Shown: positions 46,539 to 54,803, counted from the stretch's first letter. The stretch is 64,000 nucleotides of DNA from Rhodococcus sp. KBS0724 (GCF_005938745.2 NZ_VCBX02000001.1:1569501-1633500); one strand, 5' to 3'. The notes: generated by a model from the letters alone, not told the origin. A program made the numbers and translations.

Positions 46539-47192
46539 ATGGCGACGGTTCCCAATCCGATGGGCAGTGATCGCGCACCTGAACGGGCAACTCGGGTGCG
46601 GATGACGGGAACACAGCGTCGTCAGCAGTTGATCGAGATCGCCAGGGCACTTTTTGCCGAACGTGGATACGAAGCAACCTCCATCGAGGAAATCGCGCAA
46701 CGAGCAAATGTCTCGAAGCCTGTCGTCTACGAGCACTTCGGCGGTAAAGAGGGCTTGTATGCCGTCGTCGTGGATCGTGAGATGTCGCGACTGCTGGAGA
46801 TGATCACGTCGTCGTTGTCGCAGAACCGCTCGAGAGTTCGAGTCGAGCGGGTAGCGCTGGCGTTGCTCACATACGTCGAGGAACACACGGACGGCTTCAG
46901 GATCTTGGTTCGTGACTCGTCCGTCGTAGCGCCGAGCGGCACCTATTCCAGTCTCCTCAACGACGCCATCAGTCAGGTGGGATACCTGTTGGCCGGAGAC
47001 TTCTCGCGGCGTGGATTCGACCCGGGACTTGCAACGATGTACGCGCAGGCGCTTGTCGGGATGGTGTCGACCACAGCCACGTGGTGGCTCGACGAGCGCT
47101 CACCGTCCAAGGAAGTCGTGGCCGCGCATCTCGTCAATTTGTGTTGGAACGGACTCACCAATCTCGAGGCCGATCCGCAATTGGAGGGTTAA
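46539..47192 (+). CDS. TetR-family regulator (orthologous in position to Rv1019)
   Basis: A 217-residue TetR repressor. The N-terminal helix-turn-helix (RRQQLIEIARALFAERGYEATSIEEIAQRANVSKPVVYEHFGGKEGLYAVVVDRE, residues about 27-80) is followed by a helical ligand domain. I chose the ATG at 46539, which has GAGAGG five bases upstream; a frame open to 46044 overlaps the tRNA and glmU on the other strand. It lies between glmU and the mfd block, the same place as Rv1019 in M. tuberculosis. Target genes and ligand are unknown. Confidence 0.85.
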   Translation: MATVPNPMGSDRAPERATRVRMTGTQRRQQLIEIARALFAERGYEATSIEEIAQRANVSKPVVYEHFGGKEGLYAVVVDREMSRLLEMITSSLSQNRSRVRVERVALALLTYVEEHTDGFRILVRDSSVVAPSGTYSSLLNDAISQVGYLLAGDFSRRGFDPGLATMYAQALVGMVSTTATWWLDERSPSKEVVAAHLVNLCWNGLTNLEADPQLEG

Positions 47193-47264
47193 CGCAGGCG
47201 TGCCTGTCGCTGAAGTGTGGAGCGCAGTCTAAGCTGTGTTGGCTGTATCACGATCGTTCAATGG

Positions 47265-47284
47265 GCAAACGTGGTTTTGTTTGC
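47265..47284. promoter_or_regulatory. Inverted repeat before the butyrolactone-receptor-like gene
   Basis: GCAAAC (47265-47270) and GTTTGC (47279-47284) are inverted repeats in the 185-base region before the receptor gene. The CAAAC/TGTTTG halves resemble the longer operators at 48148 and 59344, so this may be an autoregulatory site. The match is weaker and the spacing differs. Confidence 0.4.
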
Positions 47285-47377
47285 GTGGGGTGTTGTTCCC
47301 AAGCGCCTTCCATTTTGACGCTGTGAACGGGTAATGGTGAGGATTCGTTCGATGTGTGGTGATTGGAGGCCGGATCG

Positions 47378-48019
47378 ATGGTGAGGCAGGAGCGGGCGGA
47401 AGCCACTCGTGATTCGGTACTGCGCGGTGCAGCGGGCGTATTTCTGCGTCTGGGTTACGCAAACGCCAGTTTGAGCGAGATCATTGCCGAGTCGCAGGTG
47501 ACCAAAGGGGCGCTGTACTTCCACTTCGGTTCCAAGGAAGAGCTCGCCCGTGCGGTGATCGACGAAGGGTCTGCTCGTTTCGACGCCAAGTCGGAATTGT
47601 GGCTGGATCGACGAACGCCGGCATTGGAATCTCTGATCGGAGTCTCGTCGGTGGCAGTCGACACTGCCGCACACGACGTACTTGTTCGTGCCACGTTCCG
47701 TTTGTTGGTCGAGATCGGCGACTACCGGGGATCGGGTCCGGCAACGTTCGAGGGGTGGCTCGACATCTTCCGGGAACTCGCCACCAGAGCTGCCGATGAA
47801 GGTGACCTGAAATCCGACGTCGACTCCGCGGATATTGCGCGTTTCTTGTTGCAGATGGTGACGGGTGTCCGATTGATAGCTTCGGCCACGGGAACTATGC
47901 GCGATTTGTCTGACTCGATGAAGACGTCCTGGAACATCATTCTTCCCGTTGTCGTTCCGGAATCGAAGGTCGAGTACTTCCGACAGTTTGCTGCTCGTCG
48001 TCTGAGTAGCGACCACTGA
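47378..48019 (+). CDS. Gamma-butyrolactone-receptor-like TetR regulator (ScbR/ArpA family)
   Basis: A 213-residue regulator whose N-terminus closely follows the butyrolactone-receptor pattern: VRQERAEATRDSVLRGAAGVF, then GYANASLSEIIAESQVTKGALYFHFGSKEELARAV. The ligand domain has RATFRLLVEIGDYRG and SWNIILPVVV. In Streptomyces such proteins bind palindromic AREs and are released by gamma-butyrolactones, controlling secondary metabolism. GGAGG lies eight bases before the ATG at 47378. The next operon and an exopolysaccharide gene carry ARE-like palindromes. No AfsA-type synthase is in the window. Confidence 0.83.
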   Translation: MVRQERAEATRDSVLRGAAGVFLRLGYANASLSEIIAESQVTKGALYFHFGSKEELARAVIDEGSARFDAKSELWLDRRTPALESLIGVSSVAVDTAAHDVLVRATFRLLVEIGDYRGSGPATFEGWLDIFRELATRAADEGDLKSDVDSADIARFLLQMVTGVRLIASATGTMRDLSDSMKTSWNIILPVVVPESKVEYFRQFAARRLSSDH

Positions 48020-48354
48020 GTCTGATCCGGTTGAGTCGGTCCGAACCACGTTCGGGTCGATGACCTGGGGTCCTTCTGGGATATATCTCCCGTTTGTGTT
48101 GAATTGACGGCGCCGCGGAAGTGGTATTCGCCTATATTGGGCTTTTGAAACAAACTCAGAGTATGTTTATCTCGTAACTAAATGTCCGATGGTTCGATCT
48201 TGCTGACTTGCTCGACGTTGCGGTATGTTCTCTCGGTAGCTGAACAATTGCTGCAAACGGCCGATCGGTCAGGGAGTTCGATTGTTCGAGACGAAGTCGG
48301 TGTACCGGGCGGGGTAGGGGGTCGCCCGGTCCATCGATGAAAGGGGTATCGAAG
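48020..48354 (+). other. Intergenic region before the carrier-protein operon
   Basis: This 335-base stretch has no credible gene. It holds a short palindrome CCGAAC-CAC-GTTCGG (48041-48055) that may end the receptor transcript, a TTGAAA -35-like element at 48145, the 21-base ARE-like palindrome at 48148-48168, and a leader of about 180 bases to the first start codon. AAAGGGG lies eight bases before the ATG at 48355. Confidence 0.6.
48148..48168. promoter_or_regulatory. ARE-like 21-base palindrome before the carrier-protein operon
   Basis: The arms AAACAAACTC and GAGTATGTTT are inverted repeats with one mismatched pair around a single central base. It overlaps the TTGAAA -35-like element at 48145-48150, a repressor position. 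Its outer bases (AAACAAAC and TATGTTTAT) are identical to those of the site at 59344. Confidence 0.75.
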
Positions 48355-48828
48355 ATGGGTGAATCTGTACCGTCGGGGACTTCGGCAGTTTCGGCTGTTT
48401 CGTCGGCACCATTCGATGCAAGTCCTCGGATCGGCTGCGACGTGGTCAATGTCGTGGATGTCAGTCGAAGCATCGACCTGTTCGGGAGTCGATACCTCGA
48501 GCGGACGTTCACTGCTCGCGAGTTGGAGATATGCAGCGGGGCCGCCAGGGACCAGCGACTCGCGGCGCGTTTTGCCGCGAAGGAAGCGGTGGTCAAAGTT
48601 CTTCGACCCGCTGACACGGCAATTCCATGGAATTCCATCGAGATTACGCGTGAGCTGTGGGGGGGATGTGGGGTAGAGCTTTTCGGCGAAGCAGCAAAAC
48701 TTGCTGTGGCGCAGGATCTTCAGGATTTCCAAGTATCTATTTCGCATGAGGCCGACGTCGCCATCGCCATGGTGATTGCCATGCGTCGTGGCGGTTCGCA
48801 ACAAACAGAAGGACGAAGTCACCGATGA
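48355..48828 (+). CDS. AcpS-type 4'-phosphopantetheinyl transferase dedicated to the carrier-protein operon
   Basis: AcpS-type enzymes attach phosphopantetheine from CoA to a carrier-protein Ser. The motifs are clear in this 157-residue protein: IGCDVVNVVDVSRSI (metal-binding Asp), FTARELEICSGAARDQRLAARFAAKEAVVKVL (Glu/Lys active-site helix) and VSISHEADVAIAMVIA. The first 25 residues are a Ser/Ala-rich tail. The ATG at 48355 has a good ribosome-binding site; an ATG at 48337 lies within it. It overlaps the carrier-protein gene by four bases (ATGA), so it is probably a dedicated partner rather than the housekeeping AcpS. Confidence 0.85.
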   Translation: MGESVPSGTSAVSAVSSAPFDASPRIGCDVVNVVDVSRSIDLFGSRYLERTFTARELEICSGAARDQRLAARFAAKEAVVKVLRPADTAIPWNSIEITRELWGGCGVELFGEAAKLAVAQDLQDFQVSISHEADVAIAMVIAMRRGGSQQTEGRSHR

Positions 48829-49067
48829 GTGATCAGGCAATTCGCAAAGTGCTCATGGAACATGGTCGGCTTGCAGTCGATGTCGGCACTATCGACGTCG
48901 ACGCCGATCTGTACGCGTTGGGTTTGACCTCTCACGCAAGCGTCAATGTGATGCTGGCGCTGGAAGATTCGTTCGATATCGAGTTTCCGGACGAGTTGCT
49001 TCGGAAGAGCACTTTTGCCAGCGTCCGGGCGATCGAGAGTGCGTTGATCGGCCTGGGTGAAGCGTGA
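48825..49067 (+). CDS. Atypical acyl carrier protein, probable partner of the amino-acid ligase
   Basis: This 80-residue protein has the four-helix carrier fold. The phosphopantetheine site reads DLYALGLTSHASVN, so Ser36 is flanked by Thr and His in place of the usual Asp-Ser-Leu; carrier proteins served by amino acid:[carrier protein] ligases show this kind of site (GLTS/GMTS). The helix II region NVMLALEDSFDIEFPDELL is acidic as expected. It is coupled to the AcpS gene upstream and the flavoprotein gene downstream by four-base overlaps. Confidence 0.87.
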   Translation: MSDQAIRKVLMEHGRLAVDVGTIDVDADLYALGLTSHASVNVMLALEDSFDIEFPDELLRKSTFASVRAIESALIGLGEA

Positions 49068-50254
49068 GCATCCCGCATCCCGACGTCATTGTCGAGCCCG
49101 CCGTTGATCGGGCGCGCCGCGTCGCAGACGAAGTTGCCGCCGTGTGGGCGGCCGAAGTAGACGAAGACTCTCGATTCCCCGCCGAGGCGGTTGCCGCGAT
49201 GCGCGAGCAGCGTCTGCTCTCGGTCGCCGTTCCCACCGAGCTCGGTGGCGACGGCTTGTCGTTGCGTGAGGTTGCCACGATCGCGCGCATCATCGGATCA
49301 CGCTGTGCGTCCAGCGGAATGATCTTTGCGATGCATCAAACGCAGATCTACTCCCTGATCAAGCATGGCAACACGGAGGCGCTGCGGGCATTTGTAGTCG
49401 AATCCGTCGACAAGCAGTTGCTGCTTGCATCGGCAACAACGGAGTTGGGGATCGGCGGCGACGTCAGCCGAAGCTATTGTGCTGTAGAGGATCTCGGTGG
49501 CCATCTGCTGCTGATCAAGAACGCCCCTGTGATTTCGTACGGCCGGCATGCCGACGCGATTCTGGTCACCGCCCGTCGTTCGCCGGAAAGTCAGCCTAAC
49601 GATCAGGTACTTGTTATCTGCCGCAGCGGGGATCTCACTCTGGAAAAAACCGCCGAATGGAACGCATTCGGATTGCGTGGAACATGCAGCCTCGGGTACA
49701 TCCTGCGGGCGACGTCCACGCCGGACATGATGATCGCAACTCCGTACGCCGATATTTCCACCAACACCATGCTGCCGGTGTCACACATCGTGTGGAGTTC
49801 GGTGTGGCTCGGCATCGCGGACGCGGCACTCGACAAGGCGCGCAAGTACGTGCGTGCCGCCGCGCGTAAGCAGCCGGGAGTCTCGTCGCCGGCAGCGCTG
49901 CGATTGGCTGAAACAGCATCGACTGCACAACAATTCGCTGACCTGGTGGAGGCGTCCGCGTGCCGCTACGACCGCGCCGTCGGATCTCGCGGCGAGTTGG
50001 GCGGGGCGGCGACAACAGATAGCGTCGGTTTCTCGCTGGCAATGAACAACCTGAAGGTCGCCACCTCGAGATCGGTGGTGGAGATTGTCGGTCAGACGAT
50101 GTTGATCTGCGGTATCTCCGGATACCGCGAAGACAGTGAGTACTCGCTCGGGCGTCATCTCCGTGACGCCCACGGGGCAGCCGTGATGGTGAACAACGAT
50201 CGCATCATGGCGGGATCCGCTCAAATGGCCATCGGATACCAAGGAACACTATGA
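49064..50254 (+). CDS. Acyl-CoA-dehydrogenase-like flavoprotein acting presumably on an aminoacyl carrier protein
   Basis: A 396-residue acyl-CoA dehydrogenase-fold protein. The N-terminal helical domain has VAAMREQRLLSVAVPTELGGDGLSLREVATIARIIG, the middle beta domain SATTELGIGGDVSRSYCAVED, and the C-terminal four-helix bundle ends in RHLRDAHGAAVMVNNDRIMAGSAQM. The usual catalytic Glu position in the last domain is not obvious. Related enzymes dehydrogenate prolyl-carrier proteins in pyrrole formation, so oxidation of a tethered amino acid is a reasonable inference. The GTG start overlaps the carrier-protein stop and its stop overlaps the ligase (ATGA). Confidence 0.8.
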   Translation: MSIPHPDVIVEPAVDRARRVADEVAAVWAAEVDEDSRFPAEAVAAMREQRLLSVAVPTELGGDGLSLREVATIARIIGSRCASSGMIFAMHQTQIYSLIKHGNTEALRAFVVESVDKQLLLASATTELGIGGDVSRSYCAVEDLGGHLLLIKNAPVISYGRHADAILVTARRSPESQPNDQVLVICRSGDLTLEKTAEWNAFGLRGTCSLGYILRATSTPDMMIATPYADISTNTMLPVSHIVWSSVWLGIADAALDKARKYVRAAARKQPGVSSPAALRLAETASTAQQFADLVEASACRYDRAVGSRGELGGAATTDSVGFSLAMNNLKVATSRSVVEIVGQTMLICGISGYREDSEYSLGRHLRDAHGAAVMVNNDRIMAGSAQMAIGYQGTL

Positions 50255-51171
50255 CTACTGAACTCGATCTAGCCAGGGCCGAGTTTCAGCGTGAATTGCT
50301 GACCGCCGGAATTCTCATCAAAACAGATGTCTTAGGTCTTTACGGTCGTTCCGGATTGTTCGAGGACATCATCGACGGAATCGACCGGGTGGTCGTGGCT
50401 GCGGGTCCCGGATCCGCCGCGACGCGTCTGCGTTTCCCACCGGTGTTTCCCCGCACGAGTTTCGAGCGCACCGATTACATCGCGTCGTTCCCCAATCTGA
50501 CCGGTGCGATCAATACCTTCAACGGAAGCAATCGTGATCACGCACAGTTGCTGGCAGATCGCGCCGGCGGTGAATCGTGGGATCGCTATCTCGAACCGAC
50601 CGAGACCATGTTGGTGTCGGCTGCGTGTCACCCTGCCTACGCTCAGTACACGGGTGAGCTGCCCGAAGGTGGAGTGCTCCTCGATATCTACGGTTTCTGC
50701 TTTCGGCACGAGCCCGCAATCGATCCGGCCCGTATGCAGGCGTTCCGGATGCACGAGTTCGTGACAATCGGCGACGCTGACGCCGCCGCCGCCCACCGCA
50801 AGAAGTGGATCGAACGCGGGATGGAGGTCTTGGGTGACCTCGGTCTCGACGCCACGCCAGTCATTGCCAACGATCCGTTTTTCGGAAGGGCTGGTCGGAT
50901 GTTAGCGGCTAACCAGCGAGAGGAAAACCTGAAGACGGAGTTGACAGTTCGGTTGTACGGCGATCTCGACGAGGGTACGGCGATCGTGTCGTCCAACAAC
51001 CATCTCGATCATTTCGGCAAGACCTTCGACATCACCACCGCCCGCGGTGAGGTCGCCCACAGTTCCTGCGTCGGTTTCGGAATGGAGCGAATCGCTTTGT
51101 CTCTCTTACGAACTCATGGACTTGACATTGCTGCCTGGCCGGGTGGCGTCCGCGGACATATGGGTTTGTGA
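50251..51171 (+). CDS. Amino acid:[carrier protein] ligase (truncated class II aminoacyl-tRNA synthetase homologue)
   Basis: This 306-residue enzyme has the catalytic core of an atypical SerRS without a tRNA-binding arm. Motif 2 is FCFRHEPAIDPARMQAFRMHEF (Arg152, Glu154), motif 3 GFGMERIALSLLR (Glu279, Arg280), and three predicted zinc ligands appear as Cys126, Glu169 and Cys273, with nearly the spacing known from the Bradyrhizobium enzyme. Characterised relatives activate glycine or alanine and load them on the phosphopantetheine of a partner carrier protein instead of tRNA. The gene lies two genes after such a carrier protein. The amino acid cannot be fixed by reading. Confidence 0.88.
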   Translation: MTTELDLARAEFQRELLTAGILIKTDVLGLYGRSGLFEDIIDGIDRVVVAAGPGSAATRLRFPPVFPRTSFERTDYIASFPNLTGAINTFNGSNRDHAQLLADRAGGESWDRYLEPTETMLVSAACHPAYAQYTGELPEGGVLLDIYGFCFRHEPAIDPARMQAFRMHEFVTIGDADAAAAHRKKWIERGMEVLGDLGLDATPVIANDPFFGRAGRMLAANQREENLKTELTVRLYGDLDEGTAIVSSNNHLDHFGKTFDITTARGEVAHSSCVGFGMERIALSLLRTHGLDIAAWPGGVRGHMGL

Positions 51172-52157
51172 TGGCCAGACTCCTCGATATCACCCCTGAC
51201 CGCTACAACTCGCATGCCGTGCATCACGAGGATCGGGTGTGGGCGCAGACCAACTGCTACCTGGATCTGTGGATCGAGGTTCTGCATTCGCTCGGCCTCG
51301 ATCCGGTGCCCGCAATGGCATGTGCGTTTTCGTCGAGGTTCGACGGTGCGCAGTGGACGTTCCTCAAGTTCAAGGCCGAGGATATTTTTGCGCTGTACGG
51401 GATCGACGTGGCGGAGATGAACGTCTGGCGCGCGCCACTGATACACATCGAGGACAATCTCGAGGCGGGAATGCTGTCCACGGTGGAGGTGGACGGTTAC
51501 TGGCTGCCCGACACGTTGGGTACGAGTTACCATGAGACGCATACCAAGACAACAATCGTTCCCAACCGTATCGATCGGATAGCGGGAGAACTCGAGTACT
51601 TCCACAACAGCGGATATTATGTACTTCGGGGCGACGATTTTTCCGGGGTGTTCGATCTCGATCGTTCCAGCATTCCGCCTTTCGTTCCGTATGTCGAGCA
51701 GGTCCGACTCTCGCCCGTTCACGAGATGAACGCGGGAAATATCGCCGAGGTAGCGCGGCGGAACGTGGCAGTTCGGCCCCCGGGAAATCCGGTGCGAGAG
51801 CTGGGACGCAGGGTCGTCGAGGATTCGGAATGGATCCGCACAGCCGGCATGGAGGCATTCCATTTGTGGTCGTTCGGGCTGCTCAGACAGTGCGGCGCCA
51901 GCGCTGAACTCGCCGCCGATGTCAGCGAATTTCTCGATGCTTCAGGGTTTTCCGGTACATCAGAGGCATCAGCGGGGTTCCGCAGCGTAGCGGCCGGCGC
52001 GAAGAGCGTCCAATTCCAGATGGCACGTGCGGCGAGGGGACGCGTCGTGGATCCCCGTGACCAACTCGACGAGATGGCGGTGTCCTGGACACAGTCCATG
52101 GACATCATCACCTCCATTGTCGGAGTTGATTCCCAGCGACATCTCAGGTTGGTGTGA
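51171..52157 (+). CDS. DUF1839 protein, candidate aminoacyl-group transferase
   Basis: A 328-residue cytoplasmic protein of the DUF1839 family, which is repeatedly found beside amino acid:[carrier protein] ligases. Its N-terminal part has QTNCYLDLWIEVLHSLGLDP, with a Cys (residue 29) at the start of a helix, and HETHTKTT (His121, His124), which could form a Cys-His thiol active site like the acyltransferase BtrH of butirosin synthesis. That likeness is inference from a pattern, not homology shown. ATG at 51171 overlaps the ligase stop by one base; a GTG at 51168 is an alternative. Confidence 0.75.
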   Translation: MARLLDITPDRYNSHAVHHEDRVWAQTNCYLDLWIEVLHSLGLDPVPAMACAFSSRFDGAQWTFLKFKAEDIFALYGIDVAEMNVWRAPLIHIEDNLEAGMLSTVEVDGYWLPDTLGTSYHETHTKTTIVPNRIDRIAGELEYFHNSGYYVLRGDDFSGVFDLDRSSIPPFVPYVEQVRLSPVHEMNAGNIAEVARRNVAVRPPGNPVRELGRRVVEDSEWIRTAGMEAFHLWSFGLLRQCGASAELAADVSEFLDASGFSGTSEASAGFRSVAAGAKSVQFQMARAARGRVVDPRDQLDEMAVSWTQSMDIITSIVGVDSQRHLRLV

Positions 52158-54700
52158 TGCCGCGGAAATTTGCCAGCGATCTTCTCGAAGAAGCCGAGTG
52201 GCGCTGTATTGCAACGCTACCCGGTGAAATAGCGAATCCCACGCAGCTGTCGGGAAAGACCGGATGGCTTGCGGCTACGGTGCCGGGCACGGTGGCCGGA
52301 GCGATCCGCGAATCCGACGGCTCCGCCGCGGCACGCCGGGTAGCGGCCGACGTCAATGATTGGTGGTTTGTCAGCAGGGTTGCCACGGCTGGTGAGGGTC
52401 CGTGGCTGCTCCAGCTACAGGGGCTGACGGCAGGCGCGGAGGTCTGGGTCGATGACACTGTTGTCTTGTCTTCGGACTCCATGTTCGTTCCCGGTGAAGT
52501 AGTCGTAACCCGGGAGGTGGCCAAGAGTAGTGAATTCACACTCGCGATCCACTTTCATTCTCTGGCAAATGTTCTGAGTTCGCGTCGACCGCGTGGCAGA
52601 TGGCGTTCGTCGCTCGTGCGTGAGCAGGGTCTGCGATGGATACGTACAACTCTGCTGGGAAGTGCGCCCGTGTTCTCCGGCGTTCCGGTGCCGGTCGGAC
52701 CGTGGCGGGGTATTCGAATGTTGGATGTCGGCAAGGCAAGTGTCGTGTCTCGGACTCTCGACGTCACCGCTGACGGAGCGTCCGGGGCCGTCACGATCTC
52801 GGCGCGTCTCACGGGTGTTCCCCACGACGTTACAGCAGTGCCGGTGACCGTCGGAATCGTTCGCGGTTCCCTCACCGTGACATCGCGAGACGGCGGACTC
52901 GCCGTCGTATCGGGCGTCGTCGAAATTCCGGATGTGGATCTCTGGTGGCCGCACACGCACGGTCGGCCGCATCGATACCCAGTGTCGATAGAGGTAGGAA
53001 GACAAGTTTTCCGATTGGGGCACATCGGGTTTCGTAGTATCGAGGTCGATCGAACCGGTGGTGGATTTCGGGTATCGGTCAATGGGGTCGACGTGTACTG
53101 CCGGGGATCGGTGTGGGTGCCCACCGATCCGGTCGCCTTCCGCGGCGAGGAGCAAACAACGTCGGTGCTCGAACGTTGTGCAGCGTCCGGCGTGAACATG
53201 CTGCGTGTACCCGGAACCATGGTTTACGAGAGTGATCACTTCTGGAACGAATGCGCGAGGCTGGGCATTCTTGTCTGGCAGGACGCGATGCTCGCGACCC
53301 TCGATCCGCCGGACACCGACGAGTTCTTTGCACTCTTTGCCGCTGAGGTACGTGCGTTCGTGGAACAGGTCGGTGGCAACCCGGCGCTCGCAGTTTTCTG
53401 CGGAGGCAGCGAAACCGAACAGCAACCGACCATGCTCGGTCTGGTCGATCAGCACATCTCGATCGTTCACTCTCGCTTGCCTGCGTTGCTCGAGGAAATC
53501 GCACCGGGACTCGCGTACGTGACCTCGTCCCCGTCGGCGCCGCCTGAGCATGAAACATTGGCCACTCACGTAGGTACCGGAATCGCCCACTACTTCGGAA
53601 TAGGTGGGTACCGGCGTCCACTCGACGACGTGTTGAGCGCGCGGGTGCGATTCGCTACGGAGTGCCTGGCGTTCTCCATTCCGCCGTCGAACACTGTCAT
53701 CGAGAACGAGTTCGGCTCGGTGTCCGTAGCGGGCCACCACCCGTCGTGGAAGGCCGCTGTGCCACGGGACAACGGGTCGTCCTGGGACTTCGAGGACGTT
53801 CGTGATCACTACGTCACAACATTGTTCGGCGAAGATCCGAGCGAGGTTCGCTGGTCCGACCCGGAGCGCTATCTCGACTTGGGGCGCGCAGCGATCTGCG
53901 AGGCCTTCGGCGCAGCGCTCGGTTACTGGCGTCGAGCAGATTCCGGGTGTGACGGTGCGCTGACTTTGGCATTGATGGATCTCGAACCTGGTCCAGGGTG
54001 GGGTGTTCTCGACTGGCAGGGCACACCGAAAGCTCCGTGGTACGTGCTGCGTCGATATTCGAAACCAGTGGCCCTCATCGTCACCGACGACGGCCTGGAC
54101 GGACTCCGACTCGACGTGATCAACGAGACCGGCGACCCATTGGTCGCCGAAATTCGCATCCGCGCGCACAGCAGGTCTGGTGTGGTGCCGGTCGATGTGG
54201 TCGCACCCGTCAAGGTCGACGCCCACGGGAAACGGAGTCTGACAGTAGACGAGGCGGTGGGGCGATTCACCGATCTCACACACGTCTTCAAGTTCGGGCC
54301 ACGCAACTACGACGCCGTCACCATCACTCTCGAGAGCGAGGAAGGCGTGGTTATCGACGAGGTTGTGCACCTGTTGGGAAGCCCGGCCAGACCCCTCGAA
54401 CGCACAGTCGGCCTCGCTGCCATCGCCCGAAGCGTCGGCGACGGCTGGGTTGTCGACGTCACCTCGGAAGGTACGGCGCAATACGTGTCGCTGGATCTGC
54501 AGGGGTTCGAGCCGGAAGATTCCTGGTTTCATCTCGCACCAGGTGGTGCGCGGACGGTGAGGCTGCGTCGCACCGGTCAGGCGAAGATGGTGATCGGTCG
54601 CGTTCGAGCACTCAATTCCCATTCCAGCGCCCCGGTCAGTCCGCCGTCGGTTGCCGATCCACCTCGCCAAGCGGCCACCAAGCGGGTTCCGCGGAGGTAG
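52157..54700 (+). CDS. Cytoplasmic glycoside hydrolase family 2 protein (beta-mannosidase-like)
   Basis: An 847-residue GH2 protein with no signal peptide. The N-terminal sugar-binding and immunoglobulin-like domains include GPWLLQLQGLTAGAEVWVDDTVV. The barrel contains LRVPGTMVYESDHFWNECARLGILVWQDAM, FCGGSETEQQP with the presumed acid/base Glu419, and FATECLAFSIPP with the presumed nucleophile Glu502. The acid/base context differs from the usual GNNE. The C-terminus is a 30-residue Pro/Ser/Arg tail. As last gene of the operon, overlapping by one base, it may release or transfer a sugar-linked product; the substrate is unknown. Confidence 0.78.
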   Translation: MPRKFASDLLEEAEWRCIATLPGEIANPTQLSGKTGWLAATVPGTVAGAIRESDGSAAARRVAADVNDWWFVSRVATAGEGPWLLQLQGLTAGAEVWVDDTVVLSSDSMFVPGEVVVTREVAKSSEFTLAIHFHSLANVLSSRRPRGRWRSSLVREQGLRWIRTTLLGSAPVFSGVPVPVGPWRGIRMLDVGKASVVSRTLDVTADGASGAVTISARLTGVPHDVTAVPVTVGIVRGSLTVTSRDGGLAVVSGVVEIPDVDLWWPHTHGRPHRYPVSIEVGRQVFRLGHIGFRSIEVDRTGGGFRVSVNGVDVYCRGSVWVPTDPVAFRGEEQTTSVLERCAASGVNMLRVPGTMVYESDHFWNECARLGILVWQDAMLATLDPPDTDEFFALFAAEVRAFVEQVGGNPALAVFCGGSETEQQPTMLGLVDQHISIVHSRLPALLEEIAPGLAYVTSSPSAPPEHETLATHVGTGIAHYFGIGGYRRPLDDVLSARVRFATECLAFSIPPSNTVIENEFGSVSVAGHHPSWKAAVPRDNGSSWDFEDVRDHYVTTLFGEDPSEVRWSDPERYLDLGRAAICEAFGAALGYWRRADSGCDGALTLALMDLEPGPGWGVLDWQGTPKAPWYVLRRYSKPVALIVTDDGLDGLRLDVINETGDPLVAEIRIRAHSRSGVVPVDVVAPVKVDAHGKRSLTVDEAVGRFTDLTHVFKFGPRNYDAVTITLESEEGVVIDEVVHLLGSPARPLERTVGLAAIARSVGDGWVVDVTSEGTAQYVSLDLQGFEPEDSWFHLAPGGARTVRLRRTGQAKMVIGRVRALNSHSSAPVSPPSVADPPRQAATKRVPRR

Positions 54701-54727
54701 GGCGCGCTCGCGGATAGAATCGACTCG

Positions 54728-54755
54728 GCGTCACGCCACCGTTGGTGGGTGACGC
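54728..54755 (+). terminator. Hairpin terminator after the carrier-protein operon
   Basis: GCGTCAC (54728-54734) pairs with GTGACGC (54749-54755), and CCACC with GGTGG inside, with a single bulged G and a GTT loop. It starts 28 bases after the GH2 stop and separates the operon from mfd. Confidence 0.7.
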
Positions 54756-54803
54756 TCGGGTTGTTCGTCCGCAGCTCGCCGTCACCGCCGAGGAGCGCAT
54801 TCG

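Noticed and set aside
52415..54670. Open frame of about 750 codons on the minus strand
   Set aside because: It is antisense to the GH2 gene, composed of Arg/His-rich low-information sequence, and has no family features.
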